Of a stretch of DNA of 38,351 nucleotides, positions 26,206 through 36,890 are shown in pieces (position 1 is the stretch's first letter; each line of letters opens with the position of its first letter). The translations under genes were made by a program, and so were the position numbers. The notes beneath the pieces are model-generated. The model had not been told where the DNA came from and did not search any database. It was given only the letters and a program-made list of their open reading frames with translations. The stretch spans positions 1 to 38,351 of the forward strand of contig CALJTV010000021.1 of NCBI GenBank assembly GCA_937975645.1, read 5' to 3'. Source of the stretch: an uncultured Dehalococcoidia bacterium (lineage in GTDB: Bacteria; Chloroflexota; Dehalococcoidia; GIF9; UBA5629).

Positions 26206-27393
26206 TCACCTCTGGAGCAGTTTCGCCATAATATTATAGCCCTCGCCTAGAAAAATACCAGTCTTTCTGGCTTCAGCCTCAGTAAAGCGCACAGCACCAT
26301 TTGAAGTAAACCCCGTGCCCCAGAGCAGAAAAGGCACCGGTTCTTCGCTATGCGTCCTGATCTTTATCGGGGTGGGGTGGTCGGGGAGCACCAGCACCCT
26401 CAGCGCCCCACCGTCCCAGCGGCAGACTTGTGCCACCATCTCGCTGTCCACCATTTCAATGGCTTTTACCTTGTCCTCTACCGCCCCGGTATGGGCTGCT
26501 TCATCAGGTGCTTCCACATGGATAGCCACCAGGTCATAAGTCGCCAGCGCCCTTAAGGCGCCTCTCGCCTGACCAGCATAGTCGTTGTCCAAACCATCGG
26601 TGACACCTGGGATATCCAGAACCGCCATGCCTGCCATCTTTGCCAGCCCTCTGAGCAGGTCTACACCAGAAGTGAGCGCTGCCTCCAGTCCGTACACCTG
26701 CTTGAAAGGGGGCATCTCCGGTACCTGCCCCGCTCCCCAGAACAGCCAGATCATGTTTGCCGGTAGCTCTCCCTTTGCCTGACGTTGCCGGTTGACCTCA
26801 TGGTTTTCAAGCACAGCCCGGGAACGCATCATCAGGTCATTCAAAAACTCGCCACCCGGTCCGCTCGGCAGATAGTCGTCTACGGGCTGGTCGGGGATAT
26901 CATGCGGTGGCGTGCAGTCAGCTAGAAGGGTCTCCGGGTGCCCCTTTATCTTACATATGTGACGGTAACGCACGCCGGGATAGAACCTGACCTCCTCGCC
27001 ACCCAGCTTGTCGTTAAGGGCAGAAACAAGCAGCCTGGCTTCCTCGGTGCTGATATGTCCCGAGCTATAGCTCCGCATTCTGCCTTCCTGGACTGTGACC
27101 AGGTTGCAACGGAAGACGACCTCGTCCTGGGAGATGGGGATCCCCAGGCTCCTGGCTTCGATGGCACTCCTCCCCCGATAGTAGATGCGAGGGTCGTAGC
27201 CCAGCACTGACATACAGGCGCAGGCGCTACTGGGCTCCATTCCCTCCGGCACAGTCCTTACCAGCCCCAGCACCCCCTCCTTTGCCATAGCATCAAGGTT
27301 TGGGGTGTGGGCAAGCTCCAAACAAGTCCTGCCGTTGTGCTCCTCAAGTCCCCAACCGGCAGCGCCATCGATTATCAGTACCACATACTTCAT
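26206..27393 (-). CDS. apgM: ApgM-family protein, proposed homoserine kinase
   Basis: A 395-residue alkaline-phosphatase-superfamily protein related to archaeal-type cofactor-independent phosphoglycerate mutase. It opens [14 protein letters not shown], has [24 protein letters not shown] (62-85) and closes its metal site with [26 protein letters not shown] subfamily of such proteins is described as a proposed homoserine kinase because it lies next to threonine-pathway genes in organisms without ThrB. Here it is three bases from lysC, which supports that reading over a glycolytic one. The nucleophile loop reads [12 protein letters not shown] where mutases often have PPGSDVAxLS, so Ser 56 is kept but the next Asp is Ala and an Asn is Cys. 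ATG start, with weak Shine-Dalgarno. Confidence 0.85.
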   Translation of the reverse strand: MKYVVLIIDGAAGWGLEEHNGRTCLELAHTPNLDAMAKEGVLGLVRTVPEGMEPSSACACMSVLGYDPRIYYRGRSAIEARSLGIPISQDEVVFRCNLVTVQEGRMRSYSSGHISTEEARLLVSALNDKLGGEEVRFYPGVRYRHICKIKGHPETLLADCTPPHDIPDQPVDDYLPSGPGGEFLNDLMMRSRAVLENHEVNRQRQAKGELPANMIWLFWGAGQVPEMPPFKQVYGLEAALTSGVDLLRGLAKMAGMAVLDIPGVTDGLDNDYAGQARGALRALATYDLVAIHVEAPDEAAHTGAVEDKVKAIEMVDSEMVAQVCRWDGGALRVLVLPDHPTPIKIRTHSEEPVPFLLWGTGFTSNGAVRFTEAEARKTGIFLGEGYNIMAKLLQR

Positions 27394-27412
27394 GACCCAC
27401 AGGTCCCCATCC

Positions 27413-27441
27413 TTGTCCTAAAAATAAAAGCCGCTTATAAT
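27413..27441 (+). promoter_or_regulatory. tRNA-Pro promoter
   Basis: -35 TTGTCC (27413-27418), 17-base spacer, -10 TATAAT (27436-27441); transcription should begin near 27448, just before the tRNA. The -10 box is the centre of a near-perfect palindrome GCCGCTTATAATAAGTGGC (27430-27448), and the opposite strand shows TATTAT at the same place, so it could also serve the divergent apgM-lysC operon. Confidence 0.6.
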
Positions 27442-27449
27442 AAGTGGCG

Positions 27450-27526
27450 CGGGGCGTAGCGCAGTCTGGTAGCGCGCAGCGTTCGGGACGCTGAGGTCGG
27501 AGGTTCAAGTCCTCTCGCCCCGACCA
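27450..27526 (+). tRNA. tRNA-Pro (anticodon CGG), CCA encoded
   Basis: Full cloverleaf: acceptor CGGGGCG (27450-27456) pairs with CGCCCCG (27516-27522); D arm GCGC...GCGC; anticodon stem CAGCG/CGCTG with loop TTCGGGA, anticodon CGG at loop positions 3-5; T arm GGAGG with TTCAAGT and CCTCT; discriminator A at 27523 and an encoded CCA (27524-27526). It reads CCG codons and decodes proline. The last A of the CCA directly abuts the stop codon of the convergent mazG gene at 27527. No terminator is visible downstream, so processing or the mazG sequence must define the end. Confidence 0.97.
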
Positions 27527-28309
27527 TCACCCCACCTTCGCCTTGGCTTCCTCCCAGAGAGCATTCTGCTCCTCGAGGGAAAGGCTGCTGATTTCGATAC
27601 CGCGCTCCCGGCAGACCTGTTCCATGTACTTGAAGCGCTGACAGAAGCGCCTGTTGGCAGAACGGAGCGCCGTCTCCAAGTCTATGTTCAGACGGCGGGC
27701 TATGTTAGCCAGCGTGAATAACAAATCACCGAACTCCTCCACCCTTTCCTGCTGGCTGGAAGCCCGCTTTATTTCGGCAACCTCCTCTGCCAGCTTGTCA
27801 AGGATCTCGTCCACTTTTTCCCAGTCGAAACCCACCGCCGCCGCCCGCCGTTGCACCGACTGACTGTAAGCTAGGGCGGGCATCATCTCGGGCACCCCTG
27901 AGAGCAAAGACTCCTCTGTCCCCTTCTCCTCCTGTTTCAATACCTCCCAGTTCAGCTCCACCTGTTTAGCTTCTTTCACCTCCTCGCTTCCGAAAACATG
28001 AGGGTGGCGGTGCACTAGTTTGCCGGCTATACTCGCCACCACATCATCGATATCAAACTGCCCCGCCTCCGAGGCTATCTGGGCATGGAGCATGATCTGC
28101 AAAAGCAAATCACCCAGCTCCTCGCACAGCCCTTGCGGCTCGCCTTCCTCAATAGCTTGAAGGACCTCGTAGCACTCTTCAATAAGGAATGGCTGTAAGG
28201 AGGCATGCGTCTGCTTTTTGTCCCAGGGGCAACCATCAGGGCTGCGCAGCCGGGCAACTATGTCCTTTAGCGAAGCGAAATCATACCCAGCGGCTCTTCT
28301 TTCCGACAA
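27527..28309 (-). CDS. mazG: Nucleoside triphosphate pyrophosphohydrolase MazG
   Basis: House-cleaning enzyme that hydrolyses NTPs and dNTPs to monophosphates and pyrophosphate. 260 residues with the two tandem MazG domains of the E. coli type: the first with CPWDKKQTHASLQPF, IEECYEVLQAIE (ExxE) and EELGDLLLQIMLHAQ (ExxD), the second with LAEEVAEIKRA and VEEFGDLLFTLANIARR. The start is TTG 28307-28309; a weak GGGTG lies upstream, so a downstream start is possible though the N-terminal YDFASLKDIVARLRSPDG is conserved. The stop codon touches the CCA of the opposite-strand tRNA-Pro. It lies 109 bases after the YugP-like gene. Confidence 0.94.
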   Translation of the reverse strand: MSERRAAGYDFASLKDIVARLRSPDGCPWDKKQTHASLQPFLIEECYEVLQAIEEGEPQGLCEELGDLLLQIMLHAQIASEAGQFDIDDVVASIAGKLVHRHPHVFGSEEVKEAKQVELNWEVLKQEEKGTEESLLSGVPEMMPALAYSQSVQRRAAAVGFDWEKVDEILDKLAEEVAEIKRASSQQERVEEFGDLLFTLANIARRLNIDLETALRSANRRFCQRFKYMEQVCRERGIEISSLSLEEQNALWEEAKAKVG

Positions 28310-28418
28310 TTAAACACCCGATGCAACTGGAATACCATAGGCATTATAGTCTTAAGAAACGCCGCTGGCAACGGCTTGGCAGCCAGGACCGGTTATTTGG
28401 CAGTGGCAGAGGCGCGGG

Positions 28419-29129
28419 CTATCTATTGCGCCCCATGCCCAGAGCAAGGAGGACAAAATAGAAGAGCTGCCCCATCGCCTGCAGGGTGGCTGCCACATAG
28501 GTGAGGGCAGCGGCTGAAAGGACGGCACTGGCACCCTGTTGCTCCTGAGGTGTCACCAGCCCACTGCTGAACAGCATCTGCCTCGCCCGGTTGCTGGCGT
28601 TGAACTCCACCGGTAAGGTGACCAAACTGAATATCACCGCCAGGGAGAACAACAGCACACCGGTCCACATCACGGTCATGCCAAACTTGGCGCCGAACCC
28701 CGCAAGGATGAGACCCAACAGGACGAATACAAAACCGAGGTTGCTACCCACGTTCGCTGCCGGCACCAGCGTGCTCCGCAATCTGAGGAAAGCGTAGCCC
28801 GTCTTGTCCTGCACGGCGTGCCCCACCTCGTGCGCCACGATGCCCAGAGCAGCTACCGAGGGGGTGTTGGCGACCGCCGGAGAGAGACGCAGCACCTTCT
28901 TCGCCGGGTCATAGTGGTCACCAAGCTTTGTCCTGGTCCCTTCCACCCTTATATTGGTAAGCCCACTGTTCCGAAGAAGGACCTGGGCAGCCTCAGCGCC
29001 GGTGAGGCGCTGCGAATTAATCACCTTGGAATATTTGTTGAAAGCCGCCTGCACCTTGAACTGCGCGTACAGCATGAATATGAACGGCGGCAGCATTATG
29101 ATAAACCACAACGGGTCAAAAAGAAACAT
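28419..29129 (-). CDS. YugP-like membrane zinc metallopeptidase
   Basis: A 236-residue membrane protease of the Zn-peptidase-2 (YugP) family. It has an N-terminal membrane segment (8-21), a cytoplasmic-type soluble part with the zinc motif HEVGH (His 100, Glu 101, His 104) in GIVAHEVGHAVQDKT, and hydrophobic segments around 124-145, 150-172 and 208-230. The substrate is unknown. ATG start at 29127-29129 with AAGGAGG ten bases upstream. It is separated from fmt by 49 bases on the same strand. Confidence 0.92.
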   Translation of the reverse strand: MFLFDPLWFIIMLPPFIFMLYAQFKVQAAFNKYSKVINSQRLTGAEAAQVLLRNSGLTNIRVEGTRTKLGDHYDPAKKVLRLSPAVANTPSVAALGIVAHEVGHAVQDKTGYAFLRLRSTLVPAANVGSNLGFVFVLLGLILAGFGAKFGMTVMWTGVLLFSLAVIFSLVTLPVEFNASNRARQMLFSSGLVTPQEQQGASAVLSAAALTYVAATLQAMGQLFYFVLLALGMGRNR

Positions 29130-29178
29130 GTCCTTTAGTCCTCCTTAATATAAATTTTAGGGCACCAGTCCCGGGAAG

Positions 29179-30123
29179 TCAAAGCAGTCTGCTGCCGACG
29201 AAATCGCGATGGCCGCGGACAAACTCCTCTGCCGACATCTGCCGCTTCCCTTCCGGCTGAACAGCGATAAGGCCCAGAATTCCCTTGCCTGTGCCCACAC
29301 CGACCGCTGCTGCCAGGCCCTTGGGCAAAGCTACTACCTCACCCACCTCGGCAGAAAGACCGATATCCAACGGTACCGCCTTTAGCACCTTTAGCCGTTT
29401 CCCCCGCCACCAGATATAGCTTCCGGGCCAGGGGTGAAAAGCCCGTACCCTGCGCCACAGCTCCACGGCTGAAAGGCGCCAGTCAATCTCGCCCGCCTCT
29501 TTGTCGAGCACGCTACTATAACTGGCCTGACTTTCGTCCTGGGCTTTAGGTGCTATCCTGCCCTCGACCCACAAAGGGACCGTCTCAACCAACAACTGCG
29601 CACCTACTCCGGCAAGTCTCGCCGTCAGCGATTCCGTGGTGTCATCATCCATTATGGGGGCCTCCCGCTGGCTAAGTATGGGGCCGCTATCAACGCCCTC
29701 GTCCAGTAAAATTATGGTCACCCCGGTGGCGGCATCGCCGCTAAGGATAGCCGCTGCCACCGGCGAAGGTCCCCTGTGCCGTGGCAGCAGGGAAGGGTGC
29801 ACATTGAGGCAGCCAAACCTGGGTATTGCCAGGACCTCGCGCGGCAGTATCTTTCCAAAAGCGGCCACCACAATCAGTTCGGGCTTGAGACCTTGCAGGC
29901 GCTCCACAGCCCCAGCATCTTTCAGACTATCGGGCTGGACGACCTCAAGTCCCAGCGACAGTGCCAGCTGCTTTACTGGAGAGGAAATCGGTCGCTGTCC
30001 TCTACCTCCTCTTTTGTCCGGTTGGGTATATACCGCTACTACCTCGTATCCCCTCTCCACCAGTGCCTCCAAACTCGGAACAGCAAACTGGGGCGTTCCC
30101 ATGAAGACAGTTCGTATCCGCAC
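29179..30123 (-). CDS. fmt: Methionyl-tRNA formyltransferase
   Basis: Formylates the initiator Met-tRNA with 10-formyl-tetrahydrofolate, allowing translation initiation. 314 residues. The N-terminal domain has VFMGTPQFAVPSLEAL (about 6-21), FGCLNVHPSLLPRHRGPSPV with the catalytic Asn-His pair and SLLPxxRG signature, and LLDEGVDSGPIL; the C-terminal domain binds tRNA (SAVELWRRVRAFHPWPGSYI). The start is a GTG at 30121-30123; an internal ATG would cut the first beta strand, so the longer form is preferred, though the Shine-Dalgarno site is weak. It diverges from dnaA across 188 bases. Confidence 0.95.
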   Translation of the reverse strand: MRIRTVFMGTPQFAVPSLEALVERGYEVVAVYTQPDKRGGRGQRPISSPVKQLALSLGLEVVQPDSLKDAGAVERLQGLKPELIVVAAFGKILPREVLAIPRFGCLNVHPSLLPRHRGPSPVAAAILSGDAATGVTIILLDEGVDSGPILSQREAPIMDDDTTESLTARLAGVGAQLLVETVPLWVEGRIAPKAQDESQASYSSVLDKEAGEIDWRLSAVELWRRVRAFHPWPGSYIWWRGKRLKVLKAVPLDIGLSAEVGEVVALPKGLAAAVGVGTGKGILGLIAVQPEGKRQMSAEEFVRGHRDFVGSRLL

Positions 30124-30165
30124 CAGAAAATTTTAACATTTCCACCCTTTATGTAAAAAACCCCC

Positions 30166-30196
30166 TTGACACCCCAAGAAGACGCTGTGGTAACTT
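30166..30196 (+). promoter_or_regulatory. Possible distal dnaA promoter
   Basis: A clear -35 TTGACA (30166-30171) with a poor -10, TAACTT (30191-30196), at 19 bases. It may be a second, upstream dnaA promoter; the spacing is wide, so confidence is low. Confidence 0.3.
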
Positions 30197-30273
30197 TTTA
30201 TGGGACTTTTTGAGGGGATAGGCAGCTAATTCCTCTTTTTATCCAAGCGTCTAAATTTGATGTAAACAACAGG

Positions 30274-30301
30274 TTGCCTGCCTTTTAGCAAACATTATAC
30301 A
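30274..30301 (+). promoter_or_regulatory. Proximal dnaA promoter, nearly leaderless
   Basis: -35-like TTGCCT (30274-30279), 16-base spacer, -10 TATACA (30296-30301). Ten bases separate it from ATG 30312, so the leader would be only a few bases, and no Shine-Dalgarno site is present. Confidence 0.5.
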
Positions 30302-30311
30302 GACTACTGAT

Positions 30312-31652
30312 ATGCCGCAAAAAATCTGGCAGAGGGCACTGGAACAACTACAACTTCAGATAAGTAAGCCAAATTTCGATACCTGGCTCAAGGACACTAA
30401 GGGCATAAGCTTTGAACAAGACAGCTTCGTTGTGGGTGTGCCCAATGCGTTCGTTGCCGAATGGTTACGGGAGCGGCTCAGCTCTCTGATCAAGCGGACA
30501 CTGAGCAACATCATAGGAAGGGCTGTCAATGTGCAGTTCACAGTGCTCTCCACCGACCCAGCGCCTTCCGTGTCACAAACTTACGCTGACGGGGGCACGA
30601 GCACCAAGTTGCTGCCCGGCACCAAGTCCGGGCACCTCAAGACTTTCTATACCTTTGAGAGCTTTGTCCCTGGGGAGTGCAACCGTATAGCCTACGCCGC
30701 TGCGCTGGAGGTCTTAGAATCACCGGGTGGTAAATATAACCCGCTGTTCATCTACGGTGAAACAGGCACCGGCAAGACACACCTGCTGCATGCCATCGCA
30801 AATACTGCCCGCTCAAAGGGCTACCGAGTGATATGCACCACCGCCGAACAGTTCACCAACCAGTATGTGCTTGCCCTGAAAAAAAACAGCATTGACGAGT
30901 TCCATGACCACTTTAGGAATACCGACTTCCTACTTATAGACGACGTGCAGTTCCTCAGTGGCAAAACGCAGACGCAGGAGTGTCTGGTGCATATCTTCAA
31001 CGACCTGTACAGTAATTCAGGTCAGATGGTGATGACATCGGACTGCCTGCCAAAGACCATCCCGGCGGTCAATCGCAAGCTTAGTTCCCGTCTTGTTGGC
31101 GGGCTGGTAGTCCACCTGTCACCGCCAGATTTTGAGACCAGCGTCGCCATCCTTGAGGCAAAAGCGGTCACCTCCAACGCCGTGATACCTGACGAGGTGC
31201 TCCGCTTTGTGGCAACACAATTCAAAACCAGCGTGCGCGAGCTAGAGGGCGCCCTCAACCGCGTGGTCACTCACGCCAAGCTATCTGGCGCCAGTAAGAT
31301 AGACATGGGCTTAGCACTCCAGGCTCTGGCTGATATAGGCGAGGGGAGGAGCCCCATCCCAGCAGCGCTTACACCCAAGCTGGTAATAGACACCGTAGCC
31401 GGCTATTATGGCATAAGCCCCGATGTCATACTGGGGAAGCAAAGAGACAAACAGGCCGCACTGGCACGGCAGGTGGTCATCTATCTACTGCGCCAAGAGA
31501 AGCACTATAGCCTCAGCGAAATAGGCAGCCTGCTCAACAGGGACCACTCCACCATACTGCACAACTTCAGACGAATATCACAGAGCCTCAAGACCGATAC
31601 AGACCTTTCACAGTCCATTGAACAGTTAAGAAGGCAGCTCCGGCGCCAGTAG
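30312..31652 (+). CDS. dnaA: Chromosomal replication initiator DnaA
   Basis: AAA+ initiator that binds DnaA boxes at oriC and opens the origin. 446 residues: domain I (1-85, interaction; KIWQRALEQLQLQISKPNFDTWL), a short linker II, the AAA+ domain with Walker A GETGTGKT (149-156), Walker B FLLIDDVQFL (about 207-216) and sensor motifs, and the C-terminal DNA-binding domain IV with the DnaA signature NRDHSTILHNFRRI near the end. ATG start at 30312 is set by the conserved N-terminus; no Shine-Dalgarno site is present and the promoter is adjacent. The origin-like gap follows directly. No dnaN, recF or rpmH is beside it, unlike the classical order. Confidence 0.97.
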   Translation: MPQKIWQRALEQLQLQISKPNFDTWLKDTKGISFEQDSFVVGVPNAFVAEWLRERLSSLIKRTLSNIIGRAVNVQFTVLSTDPAPSVSQTYADGGTSTKLLPGTKSGHLKTFYTFESFVPGECNRIAYAAALEVLESPGGKYNPLFIYGETGTGKTHLLHAIANTARSKGYRVICTTAEQFTNQYVLALKKNSIDEFHDHFRNTDFLLIDDVQFLSGKTQTQECLVHIFNDLYSNSGQMVMTSDCLPKTIPAVNRKLSSRLVGGLVVHLSPPDFETSVAILEAKAVTSNAVIPDEVLRFVATQFKTSVRELEGALNRVVTHAKLSGASKIDMGLALQALADIGEGRSPIPAALTPKLVIDTVAGYYGISPDVILGKQRDKQAALARQVVIYLLRQEKHYSLSEIGSLLNRDHSTILHNFRRISQSLKTDTDLSQSIEQLRRQLRRQ

Positions 31653-33585
<1,933 letters not shown>

Positions 33586-33589
<4 letters not shown>

Positions 33590-35514
33590 ATGTCCAGGTT
33601 TCTGACGCTTCTGGCGTGTGCCTGGATGAAAGACTTGCGGGGGGGCACCTCGTTGCCCATAAGCATGTGGAAGGTCCTGTCAGCTTCCATGGCGTCCTCG
33701 ATCTCAACTTTAAGCAGTGTCCGTGAAGCCGGGTTCATGGTGGTCTCCCACAGTTGCTCCGGGCTCATTTCGCCCAAGCCCTTATAGCGCTGGACCTCCA
33801 CCTTGCTACCCTGCAGCTCTTTAAGTTTGGCTTCCTTCTCTTTTTCTGAGTATACCCAGATGTGCTGCTTACCGTGCTGGATCCGATAAAGCGGCGGCTG
33901 GGCAATGAACAGGTGTCCACGGGTGATGAGTTCCGGCATATTGCGGTAAAAGAAGGTGAGCAGCAATGTCCGGATGTGCGAACCGTCCACATCGGCATCG
34001 GTCATGATGATGACGCGGTGGTAGCGCAGGCGCGAGAAGTCAAGCTGGTCTCCGATGCCGGCACCCAGGGCGGTGACTATTGCCCTTATCTCCTCATGTT
34101 CCAGTACTTTATCCTTGGGTGCCTTTTCCACATTCAAAATCTTGCCCCTTAAGGGCAAGATAGCCTGGAAGCGGCGGTCCCTACCCTGCTTTGCCGAGCC
34201 GCCGGCGGAATCACCCTCGACGAGGAACAGTTCGCAAAGTCTGGGGTCGGTCTCAGTGCATCCAGCTAGCTTCCCGGGTAATGTGGCTGCCTCGAAGCCG
34301 CTCTTCTTAAATATCAGGTCGCGCGCCTTCCGGGCTGCCTCCCTGGCTTTGGCAGAGATGAGGCATTTTTCAATTATGGCTTTGGCTTCGTCAGGGTGCT
34401 GTTCTAAGTACTGGGTGAGCCCGTCGGCTACTATGGCTTCGACTACGCTTTTCACCTCGGGATTTCCCAGCTTCGCCTTGGTCTGCCCTTCGAACTGCGG
34501 CTCAGCCAGCCTCACACTGATAACGGCGGTGAGACCGTCGCGGACATCCTCGCCGATGAGGTTGGGCTCCGAGTCCTTGAGCAGCTTATTTTTACGCGCA
34601 TAATCGTTTAGCCCACGGGTGAGCGCCGAGCGGAAACCGGTGAGGTGACTGCCGCCATCTATGGTGTTTACGCAGTTAGCGAAGCTGAGCGTGGACTCGG
34701 CGAAGCCGTCGTTGTACTGTAGTGCCACCTCCACCTGGGTGCTGTTGCTTGCCCCTACGATGTACACAGGCTCACGGTTGAGCACCTGCCTGTCTTTATT
34801 GAAGCGGCGCACTAGGCTGGCGATGCCACCTTGGAATAGAAAGGTCAACTCCCGGTCGGTGCGCTCGTCCTTGAGGCTTATTTCCAGGTTCTTGTTCAGG
34901 AAAGCCAGCTCTCTCAGCCGCTGGCGGACGGTATCGAAGTCGTAGTCTATCTCGCCGAATATCTGACTGTCAGCCAGGAATGTGATGGTGGTACCGCTCT
35001 CTTCGGTGTCACCGATGACCTTCAGCTCCGTGACCGGCTTGCCATACTGGTATTCCTGACGGTAGACCTTGCCCTGGCGTTTGACCTCCACTATGAGCCA
35101 TTCTGACAGGGCGTTCACCACGGAGGCGCCTACGCCGTGTAGTCCGCTGGAAACGGAGTAGGTGCGTCCGCCGAACTTCGCCCCGGCGTGTAGCCGGGTC
35201 ATCACCGTCTCCAGGGCGGACACGTTGGTCACCGGATGGATGTCCACTGGTATGCCCCGACCATTATCGGTGACCGTGACCGAGTTGTCCTTACGGATAA
35301 TCACTGCGCAGCGGGTACAGTAGCCCGCCATCGCCTCGTCTATACTGTTGTAGACTATTTCATAAAGCAGGTGGTGGAGACCTTGCTGGTCGGTGCTGCC
35401 AATGTACATGCCAGGACGGCGCCGCACCGCCTCAAGCCCGTCCAACACCCGTATGTCTTCCGCAGTATAATCGGCAAAAGCTGTGGTCGCCTCTTTGTTA
35501 TTCTCCTGCGCCAT
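33586..35514 (-). CDS. gyrB: DNA gyrase subunit B
   Basis: ATPase subunit of DNA gyrase. 642 residues from ATG 35512-35514 (a GTG one codon earlier is equally open). N-terminal GHKL ATPase domain with [23 protein letters not shown] and [14 protein letters not shown]; transducer domain; TOPRIM with [32 protein letters not shown] and [17 protein letters not shown]; a C-terminal tail with QRYKGLGEM and QLWETTMNP. It is the short form without the large TOPRIM insert of Gammaproteobacteria. It points towards nadD, not in line with dnaA, and its partner gyrA is 10 kb away. The Shine-Dalgarno site is weak. Confidence 0.96.
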
Positions 35515-35722
35515 CACCGTTGCTCAAAAAGGTGTGGACCACCCAGCCCCTCACAGGCTGTAATACATGGGGATTGGTGGACTGTAAGCCCAACATTTAG
35601 TGTTTGAATACCGTGGTAGTACAACAGCTTCCATCAAAACACATTTATTTTACCACATTTTGGCAAAGACTGGAAGTCCCTGTAACTGTGGGTGGATGGT
35701 GGGGATGATGGGAAGCGGGCTA

Positions 35723-36061
35723 TCACAGGCTGTCGTGCTGGCGGGCTCTGTTTAGCAGTGCTATGATGTCCGCGGTGGTAGTGCCGGCTGAGATACAGCC
35801 GCTGGCATCGAAGTGGCGGCACACGGTGCAGGTGACGCTGTATCTGTCCACCTCGCTAATGTTGAGGAACTGGTCGCAGTTTTCCGCTGCCCGGTCATAC
35901 CAGTCGTCGAGGAGTTCGGCAAGCTCAGGAAAGTGGAGACGCAACCTTCGGCTCCAGGGAAAGCCGGCGTCTGGTGTGGTGGGCGCACAGGGAGCGTAAT
36001 GCAAGTGCCGCCCGGCGAGGGATGGCACTGCTGCTATACCTTGGTAATACAGAACTGACAT
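35723..36061 (-). CDS. Hypothetical cysteine-containing protein, 112 residues
   Basis: No family recognised. The sequence looks like a real soluble protein: LHFPELAELLDDWYDRAAEN (about 42-61) as helix, then SVTCTVCRHFDASGC with Cys 78, Cys 81 and Cys 89, giving CxxC plus a nearby third cysteine, and a C-terminal helix TADIIALLNRARQ. Further cysteines are at 25 and 62. It overlaps the preceding 194-residue gene by 28 bases, placing it last in the Fe-S operon. The ATG at 36059-36061 has only a weak AGGAC site, so a later start is possible. The cysteines would suit a metal or cluster site, but that is inference. Confidence 0.65.
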   Translation of the reverse strand: MSVLYYQGIAAVPSLAGRHLHYAPCAPTTPDAGFPWSRRLRLHFPELAELLDDWYDRAAENCDQFLNISEVDRYSVTCTVCRHFDASGCISAGTTTADIIALLNRARQHDSL

Positions 36062-36618
36062 ACCCCGTCCTGTGGCAGCGTTTTGGTCAGCTCCACCTGC
36101 ACGCGGTCGCCGGTCTTGGCGGCGGCAGCCTGGAAGGTGGCAATGCAGAAGGCTTTGCAGGGCAGTCCGCTGGTGCCGGCATCTTCAAGTGCTTTTCTTA
36201 TTGAACACGATGTCACCTGAAGCACCAGCTCCTTGGTAGTCGACTTGGTGATGTTCCAGCGGTCGGCGGGCCTGAGACCCAGTATAGAAAGCTCGATGTA
36301 CCTCTGCGGGCGGTGGGGAAAGGATATCCCAGTCTGCCTGTAGACCCGCTCGATCATCTCGCCGGTACGGTCGAGGTACTTGCCATCGGCGAGCTTGATG
36401 GTGAGCTCCATAAGCTCCTTTCCCAGTTTCTCCATAGCCTGATAGACTTGCTCCTCGCTCTTACCCAGGACTTCTCGGGCTATGCCGCCGGGGCTGAACT
36501 TTGCTGAGATTTCGTCCACCAGCCCTTTGTCGGCATCAAAGAGCAGCTCTTTACCAGGCGCCTCCAGCGTCATAAGTCTTTCTTTGGCAGGTCTAGCGTA
36601 CTTCCATCCTGTGGTCAT
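36034..36618 (-). CDS. Hypothetical protein with C-terminal cysteine motifs, 194 residues
   Basis: Not a family I can name. Residues 1-120 are mostly helical and charged; residues 128-194 carry KELVLQVTSCSIRKALED (Cys 138), GLPCKAFCIATF (Cys 154, Cys 158) and LPQDGVCQFCITKV (Cys 187, Cys 190). The closing pattern, with a D/N-G-x-C-x-F strand, recalls the cysteine-rich ligand-binding halves of V4R-type and L-2-amino-thiazoline-carboxylate-hydrolase-like proteins, but I would not assign either. The ATG overlaps the ferredoxin stop as ATGA, and GGAGGTG lies upstream. It sits between a ferredoxin and a small cysteine protein, so it may receive electrons or a cluster. Confidence 0.78.
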   Translation of the reverse strand: MTTGWKYARPAKERLMTLEAPGKELLFDADKGLVDEISAKFSPGGIAREVLGKSEEQVYQAMEKLGKELMELTIKLADGKYLDRTGEMIERVYRQTGISFPHRPQRYIELSILGLRPADRWNITKSTTKELVLQVTSCSIRKALEDAGTSGLPCKAFCIATFQAAAAKTGDRVQVELTKTLPQDGVCQFCITKV

Positions 36619-36869
36619 TTCCCGGCACCTCCGTCATAAACTACCTGAATAGCACCGCTGGGGCATACCCTAACGCAGTCCCTGCACACCGTACACCGTT
36701 CCAGGCGCACTCCAGCGACCCGAAACTGCTCCGGCGGTATTTCCTGGAACTTCTTCGGTCCCACCTTAGTGCCCAGCCCCAGGGCGTGCATAGGGCAGGC
36801 AAGGAGGCACTTGCGGCAGGAAAGCGGGTCATTGCATTTGTTATCGTCGACGGTAATTTTTGGTAGCAT
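36615..36869 (-). CDS. Ferredoxin-like protein, two Fe-S clusters
   Basis: An 84-residue electron carrier. The first cysteine group is Cys 12, then CRKCLLACPM (Cys 18, Cys 21, Cys 25); the second is CTVCRDCVRVCP (Cys 59, 62, 65, 69), a standard [4Fe-4S] motif. The first group's spacing (C-x5-C-x2-C-x3-CP) is off the standard CxxCxxCxxxCP, so its cluster may be a [3Fe-4S] or an altered [4Fe-4S] form. ATG start at 36867-36869 behind a strong AAGGAGGGGTG. It lies 21 bases after the larger Fe-S protein and overlaps the next gene by ATGA. A partner redox enzyme is not in the window. Confidence 0.92.
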   Translation of the reverse strand: MLPKITVDDNKCNDPLSCRKCLLACPMHALGLGTKVGPKKFQEIPPEQFRVAGVRLERCTVCRDCVRVCPSGAIQVVYDGGAGK

Positions 36870-36890
36870 ACTGGCACCCCTCCTTTTTGC

